Below, in pieces: positions 17,958 through 27,400 of a stretch of 64,000 nt of DNA. The notes below the pieces were generated by a model that saw only the letters and a program-made list of their open reading frames with translations, had not been told where the DNA came from and did no database searches. Origin of the DNA: Tidjanibacter sp. (GTDB lineage: Bacteria > Bacteroidota > Bacteroidia > Bacteroidales > Rikenellaceae); assembly GCA_017396085.1 (NCBI GenBank), contig JAFQNC010000024.1, positions 23,185 to 87,184 of the forward strand, in the 5' to 3' direction. The translations under genes were made by a program, and so were the position numbers. Each line of letters begins with the position of its first letter. Within the stretch, counting starts at the first letter, position 1.

Positions 17958-18024
17958 CTCCCCTAAGTTAGGGGAGAATGGAAGTAGGTCCCCCTCTAAG
18001 TTAGAGGGGGTGCTGCGGAGCAGC
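17958..18024. repeat. Two related perfect palindromes plus a short hairpin
   Basis: CTCCCCTAA-G-TTAGGGGAG (17958-17976) and CCCCCTCTAA-G-TTAGAGGGGG (17990-18010) are perfect inverted repeats with the same CTAAgTTAG-like centre. A GCTGC-GGA-GCAGC hairpin (18012-18024) follows directly. They look like repetitive extragenic palindromes and are not followed by T-runs, so they are weak candidates for terminators. Confidence 0.85.
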
Positions 18025-18050
18025 GGGGGCGTCTGTTTCGGGTAGGGCCA

Positions 18051-18095
18051 CTAAGGACCTTAAAGCCCTTAAAGTCCTTAAGGCCCTTAAGGCAG
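18051..18095. repeat. Nonanucleotide tandem array, consensus TTAARGNCC x5
   Basis: Five consecutive 9-base units: CTAAGGACC, TTAAAGCCC, TTAAAGTCC, TTAAGGCCC and TTAAGGCAG. The same unit family recurs at 32763-32798. Confidence 0.9.
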
Positions 18096-18184
18096 ACGGT
18101 AGACAGCGCCTTTGGCGCAGAATAAGCGGTAGATGCCAACCGCCAACCTACGGCAGTCGTGGCAAGGCGCAGGCGTTGCCTGTA

Positions 18185-18212
18185 ATTCTCAATTCTCAAT
18201 TCTCAATTCTCA
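18185..18212. repeat. Heptanucleotide tandem array, ATTCTCA x4
   Basis: Four exact copies of ATTCTCA, the same unit and copy number as at 10450-10477. They lie just beyond the 3' end of the minus-strand MORN gene. Confidence 0.95.
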
Positions 18213-18220
18213 CTTCCCCT

Positions 18221-19153
18221 CTACTCTCTGTATTCGTCATCGGACCAGAGGCCCGCAACCATTTGGCCATCGGTATCAATGAAGAGCCCCTCGCCCGACC
18301 TTGTGCCACCTTGCCAAAAACCAAACCACACAGCACCCGTGGACCAGCGGTAGATGCCAAAGCCCTCACGCAGGCCACCAACCGTTTCACCCTCGTAGGT
18401 GTCGCCCGAAGGGAGCTGTTCACGCACCCAGCGGTAGGCCGAGTAGTGCTCGGTGGAGGGGTATGTGTTGGTGGGGCGGCCCGCCTCAAAGGGGCCAAAG
18501 TAGACCACCTCGCCCGCAGAGTTGTAGATGGTGCCCAGACCATCGGGAAGCCCACCCGAGTAGTTGCCAACATAGCACACCCCGGCAGGGCAGTGGGCCA
18601 AGTGGAGGCGGAGGGTGTCCGACACGATGGTTACCCCAAAGCCCGTGGCGTGGTTGATGTAGCGCCCGTAGTGGGTTTGGTCGGCACACTCAGTGCGCCC
18701 CATTCCGTGCCGCTCGTCATTCTCCCACTCGCCAACATAACAGACACCCGTGTCCCACAGGTAGGCTCCGTAGCCATCCCGTGTGCCCCCGCGTAGTTGG
18801 CCATAGTAGCAACCATTGTCGTAGCCCTCGTAGACGGTGAAAGCGGGAGTGTTGGGCGTGGTGGCTTGGTTGGCCCAATAGGTGGCGAGTTGGGGTAGGG
18901 AGGTGGCAAGTTTGCGGGCAAGGTATTGTTGGGCCTCGGGGAGTCCGTTCTCGGCCGCAAGGCGCATAAAGTGGGCACTGCGGGTGGCATTGGGTGCGGT
19001 GCCCATACCCCGCTCATAGCAAATGGCCGCATTGTATTGAGCCACGGGGTTGCCACTGCGTGCGGCAGCCAAAAAATCACTCGGCTGCTGGCCGTAGAGC
19101 GAAGTGGCCGAGAGCAGTAGGGCCATAATATATAATAGTGTGCGCTGTGCCAT
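18221..19153 (-). CDS. Exported Sel1/MORN-repeat protein
   Basis: The 310-residue protein has a signal peptide (MAQRTLLYIMALLLSATSLYGQ). The N-terminal part carries one or two Sel1-like helical repeats (NPVAQYNAAICYERGMG, LPEAQQYLARKL). From about residue 100 there are MORN-type strands (GCYYGQLRGGTRDGYGAYLW, CYVGEWENDERHGMG, CYVGNYSGGLPDGLG, DTYEGETVGGLREGFG, WFGFWQGGTRSGEG). Both repeat types mediate protein or lipid contacts; no enzyme is evident. The frame continues upstream to 19516 across the tRNA-Thr gene, so the Met at 19153, just after a promoter-like box, is the credible start. Role unknown. Confidence 0.8.
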   Translation of the reverse strand: MAQRTLLYIMALLLSATSLYGQQPSDFLAAARSGNPVAQYNAAICYERGMGTAPNATRSAHFMRLAAENGLPEAQQYLARKLATSLPQLATYWANQATTPNTPAFTVYEGYDNGCYYGQLRGGTRDGYGAYLWDTGVCYVGEWENDERHGMGRTECADQTHYGRYINHATGFGVTIVSDTLRLHLAHCPAGVCYVGNYSGGLPDGLGTIYNSAGEVVYFGPFEAGRPTNTYPSTEHYSAYRWVREQLPSGDTYEGETVGGLREGFGIYRWSTGAVWFGFWQGGTRSGEGLFIDTDGQMVAGLWSDDEYRE

Positions 19154-19179
19154 AACTCTTTGGGTCTGTTGTTCAGTGG

Positions 19180-19187
19180 CAAAGATA
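19180..19187 (-). promoter_or_regulatory. Promoter -7 box for the MORN-repeat gene
   Basis: The minus strand reads TATCTTTG, a TAnnTTTG match 26 bases before the chosen start. It supports the internal Met at 19153. No -33 TTTG is visible at the usual spacing. Confidence 0.5.
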
Positions 19188-19352
19188 ACAAAATTGGGGG
19201 TTAGGAATAAAAAAACTGTGCCAATAATTTTTTTATAACGAAAAGAGTTGTATTTTTGCCCCGATTTTGGGCTTGTTACAGGAGTGTACACCCCGAAGTC
19301 AAACGTTCTGAATAAGTCTGACGGAGAATTTTTGAAAAAAATGTCGCCCGAT

Positions 19353-19383
19353 TTTGCGGAATAAAAAAAATGGCATATATTTG
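19353..19383 (+). promoter_or_regulatory. Promoter of the tRNA-tuf-rpo region
   Basis: TTTG at 19353-19356, a 19-base spacer and TATATTTG at 19376-19383 match the full Bacteroidetes consensus. The predicted start is about 20 bases before tRNA-Thr. A second, weaker box (TATTTTTG, 19251-19258) lies upstream without a -33 element. Confidence 0.8.
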
Positions 19384-19410
19384 CAACCCCAAAAGAGGGA
19401 TAACAAGTAT

Positions 19411-19484
19411 GCCGATGTAGCTCAGTTGGCCAGAGCAGCTGATTTGTAATCAGCTGGTCGGGGGTTCGAATCCCTCCATCGGCT
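19411..19484 (+). tRNA. tRNA-Thr (TGT)
   Basis: A complete cloverleaf: acceptor GCCGATG/CATCGGC, D-arm AGCTCAGTTGGCCAGAGCA, anticodon loop TTTGTAA with anticodon TGT, and T-arm GGGTTCGAATCCC. CCA is not encoded. It is the first gene of the Thr-Tyr-Gly-tuf-Trp run. Confidence 0.97.
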
Positions 19485-19519
19485 CGAAGAGCAAGCAAAG
19501 TCGCTTGACAAGACATATT

Positions 19520-19601
19520 GGGAGAGTTCCAGAGTGGCCAAATGGGGCAGACTGTAAATCTGTTGGCAACGCCTTCGGTGGTTCGAATCCATCCTCTCCC
19601 A
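19520..19601 (+). tRNA. tRNA-Tyr (GTA)
   Basis: Acceptor GGGAGAG/CTCTCCC, anticodon GTA inside GACTGTAAATC, and the long variable arm typical of bacterial tRNA-Tyr. The 118-base gap to tRNA-Gly holds nothing that I recognise. Confidence 0.96.
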
Positions 19602-19719
19602 CTTTTTCAAAAGTTCAGTTCACCAACAAAGGTGGATTGTTCTTTTGTGGTTCTCGGTCATTACTCTTCGGCGGGCCTAAATTGGTGTTTCGCAGAGGAT
19701 TAAGGTGGCTGTGATGTTT

Positions 19720-19792
19720 GCGGAAGTAGCTCAGTTGATAGAGCATCAGCCTTCCAAGCTGAGGGTCGCGAGTTTGAGCCTCGTCTTCCGCT
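19720..19792 (+). tRNA. tRNA-Gly (TCC)
   Basis: Acceptor GCGGAAG/CTTCCGC, anticodon loop CTTCCAA with anticodon TCC, and T-arm loop TTTGAGC. It ends 59 bases before tuf. Confidence 0.96.
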
Positions 19793-19851
19793 CAAAAGAC
19801 GAAAACAGAACAAACAAACAATTATAATTCACTAATAACAACTACAAAGTT

Positions 19852-21039
19852 ATGGCAAAAGAAAAATTTGACAGGTCAAAACCTCACGTAAACGTAGGTA
19901 CTATCGGCCACGTTGACCACGGTAAAACTACTCTTACCGCTGCTATTACTACCGTATTGGCAAAGAATGGTCTTTCGGAGTTGCGCTCGTTTGACTCTAT
20001 CGACAACGCTCCCGAGGAGAAAGAGCGTGGTATCACCATCAACACCGCTCACATTGAGTATCAGACTGCAAGCCGTCACTACGCTCACGTAGACTGCCCC
20101 GGCCACGCTGACTATGTAAAGAACATGGTAACTGGTGCTGCTCAGATGGATGGTGCTATCTTGGTTGTTGCTTCGACCGATGGTCCTATGCCCCAGACTC
20201 GTGAGCACGTGCTGTTGGCTCGTCAGGTAAACGTTCCCCGTATCGTTGTGTTTATGAACAAGTGCGATATGGTAGACGATGCTGAGATGCTTGACCTCGT
20301 TGAGATGGAGATTCGTGACGTATTGAGCGCAAACGGCTTTGACGGTGACAACGCTCCCGTTATCCGCGGTTCTGCACTTGGTGCTTTGAACGGTGAGCCC
20401 CAGTGGGAGGAGAAAGTTCTCGAGCTTATGAACGCAGTAGACGAGTACATTCCTCTGCCTCCTCGTGAGAGCGACAAGCCCTTCTTGATGCCTGTTGAGG
20501 ACGTATTCTCGATTACCGGTCGTGGTACCGTAGTTACCGGCCGTATTGAGACTGGTGTTATCCACGTTGGTGACCCCGTAGAGATTATCGGTTTGGACGA
20601 GAAGATTCGCACTTCGGTATGTACCGGTGTTGAGATGTTCCGCAAACTCCTCGATGAGGGTGAGGCTGGTGATAACGTAGGTCTGCTGATGCGTGGTATC
20701 GACAAGAAAGAGGTTAAGCGTGGTATGGTTGTAGCCAAACCCAAGAGCATCACTCCTCACACCAAATTCCGTGGTGAGGTTTATATCTTGAAGAAAGAAG
20801 AGGGTGGTCGTCACACTCCTTTCCGCAACCACTACCGTCCTCAGTTCTACCTCCGTACTATGGATATTACCGGTGAGGTTAAACTTCCCGAGGGTATCGA
20901 GATGGTAATGCCCGGTGACCACGTTGAGATTGAGGTATCTCTCATCTACCCCGTTGCTTTGAATGCAGGTCTGCGTTTCGCTATCCGTGAGGGTGGTCGC
21001 ACCGTAGGTTCGGGTCAGATTAAAGAGGTTATCGAGTAG
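19852..21039 (+). CDS. tuf: Elongation factor Tu
   Basis: The 395-residue GTPase brings aminoacyl-tRNA to the ribosome. All G motifs are intact: GHVDHGKT (19-26), the RGITI switch I, DCPGH, and NKCD. Domains II and III follow at normal length. Codon use is strongly optimised (GGT, CGT, GTA), unlike the GC-rich flanks. It sits between tRNA-Gly and tRNA-Trp and is probably cotranscribed from the promoter at 19353. It contains one of the very few CATG sites (20124). Confidence 0.99.
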   Translation: MAKEKFDRSKPHVNVGTIGHVDHGKTTLTAAITTVLAKNGLSELRSFDSIDNAPEEKERGITINTAHIEYQTASRHYAHVDCPGHADYVKNMVTGAAQMDGAILVVASTDGPMPQTREHVLLARQVNVPRIVVFMNKCDMVDDAEMLDLVEMEIRDVLSANGFDGDNAPVIRGSALGALNGEPQWEEKVLELMNAVDEYIPLPPRESDKPFLMPVEDVFSITGRGTVVTGRIETGVIHVGDPVEIIGLDEKIRTSVCTGVEMFRKLLDEGEAGDNVGLLMRGIDKKEVKRGMVVAKPKSITPHTKFRGEVYILKKEEGGRHTPFRNHYRPQFYLRTMDITGEVKLPEGIEMVMPGDHVEIEVSLIYPVALNAGLRFAIREGGRTVGSGQIKEVIE

Positions 21040-21128
21040 TTTCGCAAGAGTTACGAGATAGTACTCAAACATAGGGGCGAGTGTGGGTGCTTGCCGTGAG
21101 AATGGGAACAGCCTTCTCGCCCCACTTT

Positions 21129-21199
21129 ACGAGAGTAGTTTAATGGTAGAATAGCGGTCTCCAAAACCGTTGGTGGGAGTTCGATTCTCTCCTCTCGTG
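21129..21199 (+). tRNA. tRNA-Trp (CCA)
   Basis: Acceptor ACGAGAG/CTCTCGT, anticodon CCA in CTCCAAA, and T-arm GGGAGTTCGATTCTCTC. It is flanked by two 8-bp stems (21074-21123 upstream, 21205-21237 downstream), which could be RNA-processing signals separating it from tuf and secE. Confidence 0.96.
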
Positions 21200-21204
21200 C
21201 AAAG

Positions 21205-21237
21205 AGTCCGGTGGCTTTGTAAAAAGATTACCGGACT
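21205..21237 (+). other. Hairpin between tRNA-Trp and secE
   Basis: AGTCCGGT (21205-21212) pairs perfectly with ACCGGACT (21230-21237) across a 17-base loop. No T-run follows, so a processing or partial attenuation site is more likely than a strong terminator. A similar GGGGCGAG/CTCGCCCC stem precedes the tRNA at 21074-21123. Confidence 0.5.
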
Positions 21238-21278
21238 TGTTGAGTGAAAAGGAAATAAAGAAGAAAAAAGCATAACTT

Positions 21279-21473
21279 ATGAAACTCGTTAAGTACGTAA
21301 AAGCCTCTTATGAGGAGCTGGTTCACAAAGTGTCGTGGACTCCTATGAAAGAGCTGCAAAGCTTGGCCGTGACCGTTATGGTTGCTTCCCTGGTCATTGC
21401 TGCAGTGGTTCTTGCAATGGATGTTACCTTTGAGTCCATAATGAAAGCCATCTACAGTGTTTTGGCCCACTAA
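21279..21473 (+). CDS. secE: Preprotein translocase subunit SecE
   Basis: The 64-residue protein has the short bacterial form: an amphipathic cytoplasmic helix (VKASYEELVHKVSWTPMKEL) and one membrane helix (SLAVTVMVASLVIAAVVLAM). It stabilises SecY in the translocon. Its place directly before nusG and the ribosomal protein genes is the classic order. Confidence 0.95.
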   Translation: MKLVKYVKASYEELVHKVSWTPMKELQSLAVTVMVASLVIAAVVLAMDVTFESIMKAIYSVLAH

Positions 21474-21514
21474 TTTGCTCACGGATTTTTTAACGATTTA
21501 GGCGAAAAAAGATT

Positions 21515-22078
21515 ATGAGCGGAGTGGCTGAAAAACAGTGGTATGTGTTACGCGCCATCGGTGGCAAGGAGAAGAAGGTCAAGGAGTATATCGAAATGGA
21601 GATACACAACCTTGGCTTGGAGCACCTTGTTGCACAGGTTCTGATTCCTACCGAGAAGGTCTATTCGATTCGCAACGGTAAGAAGGTGAGCAAAGAGAGG
21701 GTGTCGTATCCCGGCTATGTGTTGGTTGAAGCAGCTATGATTGATGAGGTACCTTACGTTCTTCGCAACACACCCAACGTACTCGGCTTCCTAGGCGACT
21801 CGGTTGAGGAGAGCAAGCGACTGATTGCAACGCCTGTGCGTCCGCAAGAGGTTGCCCGCATTCTCGGCAGGGTTGACGAAATGAGTCAGGGTGAGGAGGA
21901 GAATGAGATTCCTTTCTTCGTTGGAGAGACCGTAAAAGTTACGGACGGTCCCTTCTCGAGTTTCTCCGGAACTATCGAAGCGGTAGATGAGGAGAGAAAG
22001 AAATTGACAGTCTCGGTGAAGATTTTCGGGCGAAAGACTCCGATGGAGTTGAGTTTTATGCAAGTAGAAAAAGAATAA
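21515..22078 (+). CDS. nusG: Transcription termination/antitermination factor NusG
   Basis: The 187-residue protein binds RNA polymerase and couples it to the ribosome or Rho (family role). The NGN domain covers about 1-110 (QWYVLRAIGGKEKKVKEYIE, YPGYVLVEA) and the KOW domain begins near residue 135 (GETVKVTDGPFSSFSGTIEAVD). Length is normal. It is 16 bases ahead of rplK. Confidence 0.97.
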   Translation: MSGVAEKQWYVLRAIGGKEKKVKEYIEMEIHNLGLEHLVAQVLIPTEKVYSIRNGKKVSKERVSYPGYVLVEAAMIDEVPYVLRNTPNVLGFLGDSVEESKRLIATPVRPQEVARILGRVDEMSQGEEENEIPFFVGETVKVTDGPFSSFSGTIEAVDEERKKLTVSVKIFGRKTPMELSFMQVEKE

Positions 22079-22094
22079 TTAACCAAGGAAAACT

Positions 22095-22535
22095 ATGGCA
22101 AAAGAGGTTGCTGCATTTATTAAACTGCAGATTAAAGGTGGTGCCGCCAATCCTTCGCCACCAGTAGGCCCTGCGTTGGGTTCGAAGGGAGTCAATATTA
22201 TGGACTTCTGCAAGCAGTTCAACGCAAGGACACAGGAGAAGGCAGGTAAGGTGCTGCCGGTGATTATCACCGTATACAACGACAAGTCGTTTGACTTTGT
22301 TGTGAAACAACCGCCCGTAGCTGCTGCTTTGAAAGAGGCTGCAGGCGTTCAGTCAGGTTCCGCTGAGCCCAACCGTACCAAGGTTGGTAGCATCACCTGG
22401 GAGCAGGTTGAGGCTATTGCAAAGGACAAGATGCCTGATATGAACTGCTTCACTATCGAGGCTGCTATGAAGATGGTAGCCGGTACTGCACGCAGTATGG
22501 GTATCGCCGTTGTCGGAGAGTTTCCTGTAAAGTAA
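22095..22535 (+). CDS. rplK: 50S ribosomal protein L11
   Basis: The 146-residue protein of the GTPase-associated centre. The N-terminal domain has the conserved [20 protein letters not shown], and the C-terminal rRNA-binding domain ends with a [19 protein letters not shown] segment. It is followed at once by rplA. Confidence 0.99.
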   Translation: MAKEVAAFIKLQIKGGAANPSPPVGPALGSKGVNIMDFCKQFNARTQEKAGKVLPVIITVYNDKSFDFVVKQPPVAAALKEAAGVQSGSAEPNRTKVGSITWEQVEAIAKDKMPDMNCFTIEAAMKMVAGTARSMGIAVVGEFPVK

Positions 22536-22545
22536 TTTGAGTGAG

Positions 22546-23244
22546 ATGAGTAAATTGACAAAAAATCAAAAAGCAATGCTCGCTAAAGTGGAGCCCGGAA
22601 AGCTCTACAAACTGAGCGAGGCCGCAGCTCTTCTGAAAGAGATTACTTTCACGAAATTCAACGCTTCGGTGGATGTAGACGTGCGTCTTGGTGTTGACCC
22701 CCGTAAGGCCAACCAGATGGTACGTGGCGTGGTTACACTTCCTCACGGAACCGGTAAGACTGTTCGCGTGTTGGTGCTCTGTACTCCCGACAAGGAGAAC
22801 GAGGCTAAAGAGGCAGGTGCAGACTACGTAGGTTTGGACGAGTATGTTGAGAAAATCAAGGGCGGTTGGACCGATGTTGATGTAATCATCTGTACTCCTA
22901 ACGTTATGGCCAAAGTTGGTGCTTTGGGTAGGATTCTGGGTCCCCGTGGCCTTATGCCTAACCCCAAGACCGGTACTGTAACCATGGACGTGGCAAAGGC
23001 TGTATCGGAGGTGAAAGCCGGTAAGATTGACTTCAAGGTTGATAAGTACGGTATCGTTCACTCTTCGGTAGGTAAAGTATCGTTTACCGCAGAGCAGATT
23101 GTAGACAATGCTAACGCATTTGTTGGTATGATTCACAAGTTGAAACCTGCTGCTGCAAAGGGTACTTATATGCTTAGTATCTATCTCTCGACGACAATGA
23201 GTATCGGTCTGCAAATTGACCCCAAATCACTCGATCTTAAATAG
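22546..23244 (+). CDS. rplA: 50S ribosomal protein L1
   Basis: The 232-residue protein of the L1 stalk, which also represses its own operon in many bacteria (established for E. coli; not shown here). Conserved segments include [20 protein letters not shown] and [22 protein letters not shown] nine bases upstream (22537) is in frame, but ATG at 22546 gives the normal N terminus. It contains one CATG (22983) and one GATC (23233), both extremely rare in this window. Confidence 0.98.
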   Translation: MSKLTKNQKAMLAKVEPGKLYKLSEAAALLKEITFTKFNASVDVDVRLGVDPRKANQMVRGVVTLPHGTGKTVRVLVLCTPDKENEAKEAGADYVGLDEYVEKIKGGWTDVDVIICTPNVMAKVGALGRILGPRGLMPNPKTGTVTMDVAKAVSEVKAGKIDFKVDKYGIVHSSVGKVSFTAEQIVDNANAFVGMIHKLKPAAAKGTYMLSIYLSTTMSIGLQIDPKSLDLK

Positions 23245-23260
23245 TAAAAAACATTGAGCT

Positions 23261-23782
23261 ATGACAAGGGAAGAAAAGAAACAAGTAATTGAAGGCCTGA
23301 CCGAACAACTCAACCAGTATCCTAACTTCTACATCACCGACATCGAGGCTCTGAACGCCGAGCAGACCGCTGCATTGCGTAGGAAATGCTTCGAGAAGGG
23401 CGTGAAGTTGGTGGTCGTAAAGAACACCCTCTTCATCAAGGCTTTGGAGGCCGTTGAGAAGGCAGACGCTGGTCTTGTCGAGGTTCTGAAAGGCACTTCG
23501 TCGATTATGTTCTCCGAGGGTAGCAAGAGTCCTGCACAGGTAATCAAAGAGTTCCGCAAAGGTTGCGATAAGCCCATTTTGAAAGCCGCTTATGTACAGG
23601 AGTGTGTATACGTAGGAGATAATAACCTCGATATGCTCGTAAACATCAAGTCGCGCGAGGAACTCATCGGCGATATTGTTGCACTGTTGCAGTCGCCCAT
23701 CAAGAATGTCGTATCGGCATTGCAGGGTAGCGCTGGTCAGAAAGTTGCGGGCATCGTAAAGGCACTTGAAGAAAGAAATTAA
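23261..23782 (+). CDS. rplJ: 50S ribosomal protein L10
   Basis: The 173-residue stalk base protein binds L11-region rRNA through its N-terminal domain and carries L7/L12 dimers on its C-terminal helix (AGQKVAGIVKALEERN). It is 16 bases after rplA and 58 bases before rplL, as in the usual operon. Confidence 0.98.
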   Translation: MTREEKKQVIEGLTEQLNQYPNFYITDIEALNAEQTAALRRKCFEKGVKLVVVKNTLFIKALEAVEKADAGLVEVLKGTSSIMFSEGSKSPAQVIKEFRKGCDKPILKAAYVQECVYVGDNNLDMLVNIKSREELIGDIVALLQSPIKNVVSALQGSAGQKVAGIVKALEERN

Positions 23783-23840
23783 TTTTTCCAAAAAACAAAC
23801 ACAAACAACGAAGTAAAACAATTTAACAAATAACAAAACT

Positions 23841-24215
23841 ATGGCAGATATTAAAGCATTGGCAGAAGAGTTGGTAAACTTGACTGTTAAAGAGGTAAAC
23901 GAGTTGGCTACTATCCTCAAAGAGGAGTACGGTATTGAGCCCGCTGCTGCAGCAGTAGCAGTTGCTGCTCCCGCCGCTGCAGAGGCAGCTGCACCCGCAG
24001 AGAAGACTTCTTTTGACGTTATTCTCGTAAGCGCAGGTCAGAGCAAGATTCCTGTAGTGAAAGCAGTTAAAGAGTCGACCGGTCTTGGTTTGAAAGAGGC
24101 TAAAGACTTGGTAGATGCTGCTCCTAAGGCTATCAAAGAGGGCGTATCGAAAGAGGAGGCCGAGGCACTCAAAGCAGCTCTTGAGGAGGCTGGTGCAGAG
24201 GTTGAGGTTAAATAG
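23841..24215 (+). CDS. rplL: 50S ribosomal protein L7/L12
   Basis: The 124-residue stalk protein has the N-terminal dimerisation helix ([18 protein letters not shown]), an Ala-rich hinge (about residues 35-54) and the factor-binding C-terminal domain ([20 protein letters not shown]). An attenuator-like hairpin follows before rpoB. Confidence 0.99.
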   Translation: MADIKALAEELVNLTVKEVNELATILKEEYGIEPAAAAVAVAAPAAAEAAAPAEKTSFDVILVSAGQSKIPVVKAVKESTGLGLKEAKDLVDAAPKAIKEGVSKEEAEALKAALEEAGAEVEVK

Positions 24216-24241
24216 TCATACTATTAACTTCTCACATATCG

Positions 24242-24280
24242 GGTATAGAGCTTATGCTTAAATAAGCTCTATGCCTTTTT
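24242..24280 (+). terminator. Attenuator/terminator between rplL and rpoB
   Basis: A stem of at least 11 perfect base pairs (ATAGAGCTTAT at 24245-24255 with its complement at 24262-24272), extended by three pairs to 24242/24275, has a 6-base loop and is followed by TTTTT at 24276-24280. It is placed like the partial terminator that lowers rpoBC relative to ribosomal protein expression in E. coli. Confidence 0.85.
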
Positions 24281-24453
24281 CGCGTCTAAAATAGAGGGGC
24301 GAGAGAGAAAGTAGGGTTAGGTTTTGTTGGGGAGGGCTAAGTGTGCCCAAATCAAGCAGATACGAGGCGGTCGATGGGCCGAGTAGTATTTTCCCCTAAT
24401 CTTATCAGCGACAAGCGACATTAACAAAAACCATCAAATTAATTTTGCAGAAA

Positions 24454-27400
24454 ATGTCCTCAAAAGCAAACACAAGAATTAGCTTCTCCTCCATCACGCA
24501 CAAGATGGACTATCCGGACTTCTTGGAGGTGCAGCTCAAATCATTTCACGACTTTTTTCAGTTGGACTCCACTGCAGAGAACCGCAAAAACGAAGGTCTC
24601 TACAAGGTGTTCATGGAAAATTTCCCAATAACGGACACACGCAATAACTTCGTTCTCGAATTTATCGACTACTATGTAGACCCCCCACGCTACTCGATTG
24701 ACGAGTGCTTGGAGATGGGCCTGACCTACAGTGTACCCCTGAAAGCCAAATTGAGGCTTTCGTGCACTGACCCCGAGCACGAGGATTTCGACACAGTAAT
24801 TCAAGACGTATACTTCGGCACGATTCCCTATATGACACCTCGTGGCACCTTCGTTATCAACGGTGCAGAGCGTGTTGTGGTATCGCAGTTGCACCGCTCG
24901 CCCGGTGTATTCTTTGGCCAGAGCGTTCACACCAATGGTACCAAACTCTACTCGGCACGAATTATCCCCTTCAAGGGTTCGTGGATTGAGTTCGCAACGG
25001 ACATCAACAATGTGATGTATGCCTACATCGACAGGAAGAAGAAGTTGCCCGTAACGACTCTGCTTCGTGCTATCGGTTTTGAGGCCGACAAGGAGATTTT
25101 GGAGATTTTTGACCTTGCCGATGAGGTGAAGGTTAATCGCACCAACCTGAAGAAGAACATTGGCCGCAAGTTGGCAGCCCGTATTCTTTCGACTTGGGTG
25201 GAGGACTTTGTGGATGAGGATACCGGTGAGGTTGTTTCCATCGAGCGTAACGATGTGATTATCGACCGCGAGACCGAACTCGCCGAGGAGCACATTGAGG
25301 CCATTCTTGAGAGTGGCGCCAAGACCATCCTTTTGCACAAGGATAACCCATCGGGTGTAGACTACTCGATTATCTATAACACTTTGCAGAAAGACCCCTG
25401 CAACTCCGAGAAGGAGGCTGTTGTGTACATCTACCGACAGCTGCGCAATTCGGAGCCACCAGATGAAGCAACCGCAAGGGATGTCATCGACAAGCTCTTC
25501 TTCAGCGACAAACGCTACGACTTGGGCGATGTAGGTCGTTTCTGCATCAACAAGAAACTTGGTCTGGAGATTAGCCCCGAGGTGAGGGTTCTGACCAAGG
25601 AGGATATGATTGCCATCATCCGCTACCTCATTGAGTTGATTAACTCGAAGACCGATGTGGATGACATCGACCACTTGTCGAATAGGCGTGTAAGGACAGT
25701 GGGCGAGCAGTTGAGCAACCAGTTCTCGGTGGGCTTCATCCGTATGGCCCGCACCATCCGCGAGAGGATGAATGTGAGGGACAACGAGGTGTTCACCCCC
25801 ATTGACCTGATTAACGCCAAGACACTGTCGAGCGTGATTAACAGTTTCTTCGGCACCAACCAGTTGTCGCAGTTTATGGACCAGACCAACCCTCTGGCCG
25901 AGATGACTCACAAACGCCGTTTGTCGGCACTCGGTCCCGGTGGTTTGAGTAGGGATAGGGCAGGCTTTGAGGTGCGTGACGTACACTACACCCACTATGG
26001 CCGTTTGTGCCCCATTGAGACTCCTGAGGGCCCGAACATCGGTCTGATTTCTTCGCTGTGTGTGTATGCGAAGATTAGCTCGATGGGCTTCATTGAGACT
26101 CCCTACCGCAAGGTTACCAATGGTAAGGTTGATTTGGACGACAGCCACATCCAATACTATAGCGCCGAGGAGGAGGGTAACCTCAATATTGCTCAGGCTT
26201 CGGCTCCCGTGGATGAGGAGGGTAACTTCCTTAACCCCAATAGGATTAAGGCTCGTAATGAGGCAGACTTCCCCGTGATTACCGCACAGCAGGTAGACTT
26301 GGTAGACGTGGCACCCAATCAGGTGGCTTCGATTGCAGCAAGTTTGATTCCCTTCTTGGAGCACGATGACGCAAACCGTGCGCTGATGGGCTCGAATATG
26401 ATGCGTCAGGCAGTGCCTCTGATTAACCCCGAGGCTCCTATCGTAGGTACCGGTTTGGAGGGCGAGATGATTAGCGACAGCCGCATCCAGATTGTTGCCG
26501 AGGGCGATGGTGAGATTGTGTTTGCCGATGCAAGCCAAATTCAGGTGAGGTATGACCGCACCGAGGATGAGGTGCTTGTAAGTTTCGACCCCGAGGTTAC
26601 AACCTACAAACTGCCCCGCTACCGCAAGACCAACCAAAATATGTCCATCACCCTGAGGCCTATCGTGAAGATTGGCGACAAGGTAACCAAAGGCCAAATT
26701 TTGACCGAGGGTTACTCCACTCAGAATGGTGAGTTGGCACTGGGTAGGAACCTGAAAGTGGCATTTATGCCTTGGAAGGGTTACAACTTCGAGGATGCTA
26801 TCGTTATCTCGGAGCGTCTGCTCAGGGAGGACTTGTTCACTTCGGTACACGTTGATGAGTACATTATGGAGGTTCGCGAAACCAAACGTGGTGTTGAGGA
26901 GCTGACCGCCGATATTCCCAACGTGAGCGAGGAGGCAACCAAAGACCTTGACGAGAGGGGTATCATTCGCATCGGTGCCAACGTGAAGCCGGGCGATATT
27001 ATGATTGGTAAGATTACGCCTAAGGGCGAGAGCGACCCCAGCCCCGAAGAGAAACTTCTTAGGGCTATCTTCGGCGACAAGGCCGGCGATGTTAAGGACG
27101 CTTCGTTGAAGGCACAGCCTTCGCTGTTTGGTACCGTAATTGACCGCAAACTCTTCTCGCGTAACGTGAAGGACGGCAAGCGCAGCAAAGCCGAGGAGAA
27201 GAACAAACTCGCCGAGGTGGATGCTAAGTTTGCAGCCGAGGTTGCTGCCTTGAAGAGCGTGCTGGTGGGCAAACTCTACACTCTGCTGAAAGACCAGACT
27301 TGTCTGGGCGTGAAGGACTACTTCGGTGCAGAGTTGTATGCCGCAGGTACTAAGTTCACCAAGAAGATGCTCGAGGAAATCGACTACCTGAACCTCGGTT

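Larger units (their letters stand above)
17776..18220. other. Gene-free, repeat-rich intergenic stretch
   Basis: These 445 bases between the galK start and the stop of the MORN-repeat gene hold no plausible gene. The first 160 bases are a T/G-rich leader for galK with no clear TAnnTTTG box on the minus strand. The rest is a patchwork of palindromes (17958-18024), a nonanucleotide array (18051-18095), a GC-rich stretch with small hairpins (GCGCC/GGCGC near 18106-18118) and the ATTCTCA array (18185-18212). Confidence 0.8.

Noticed and set aside
18051..18095. Possible CRISPR array
   Set aside because: The units are only nine bases and follow one another without spacers; no cas gene is near.
21074..21123. 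Possible riboswitch before tRNA-Trp
   Set aside because: A single 8-bp stem without a recognisable conserved aptamer core; a processing hairpin is simpler.
24440..24447. TAATTTTG promoter-like box before rpoB
   Set aside because: It lies six bases before the start codon; transcription from it would give an almost leaderless message for a gene normally in a larger operon.
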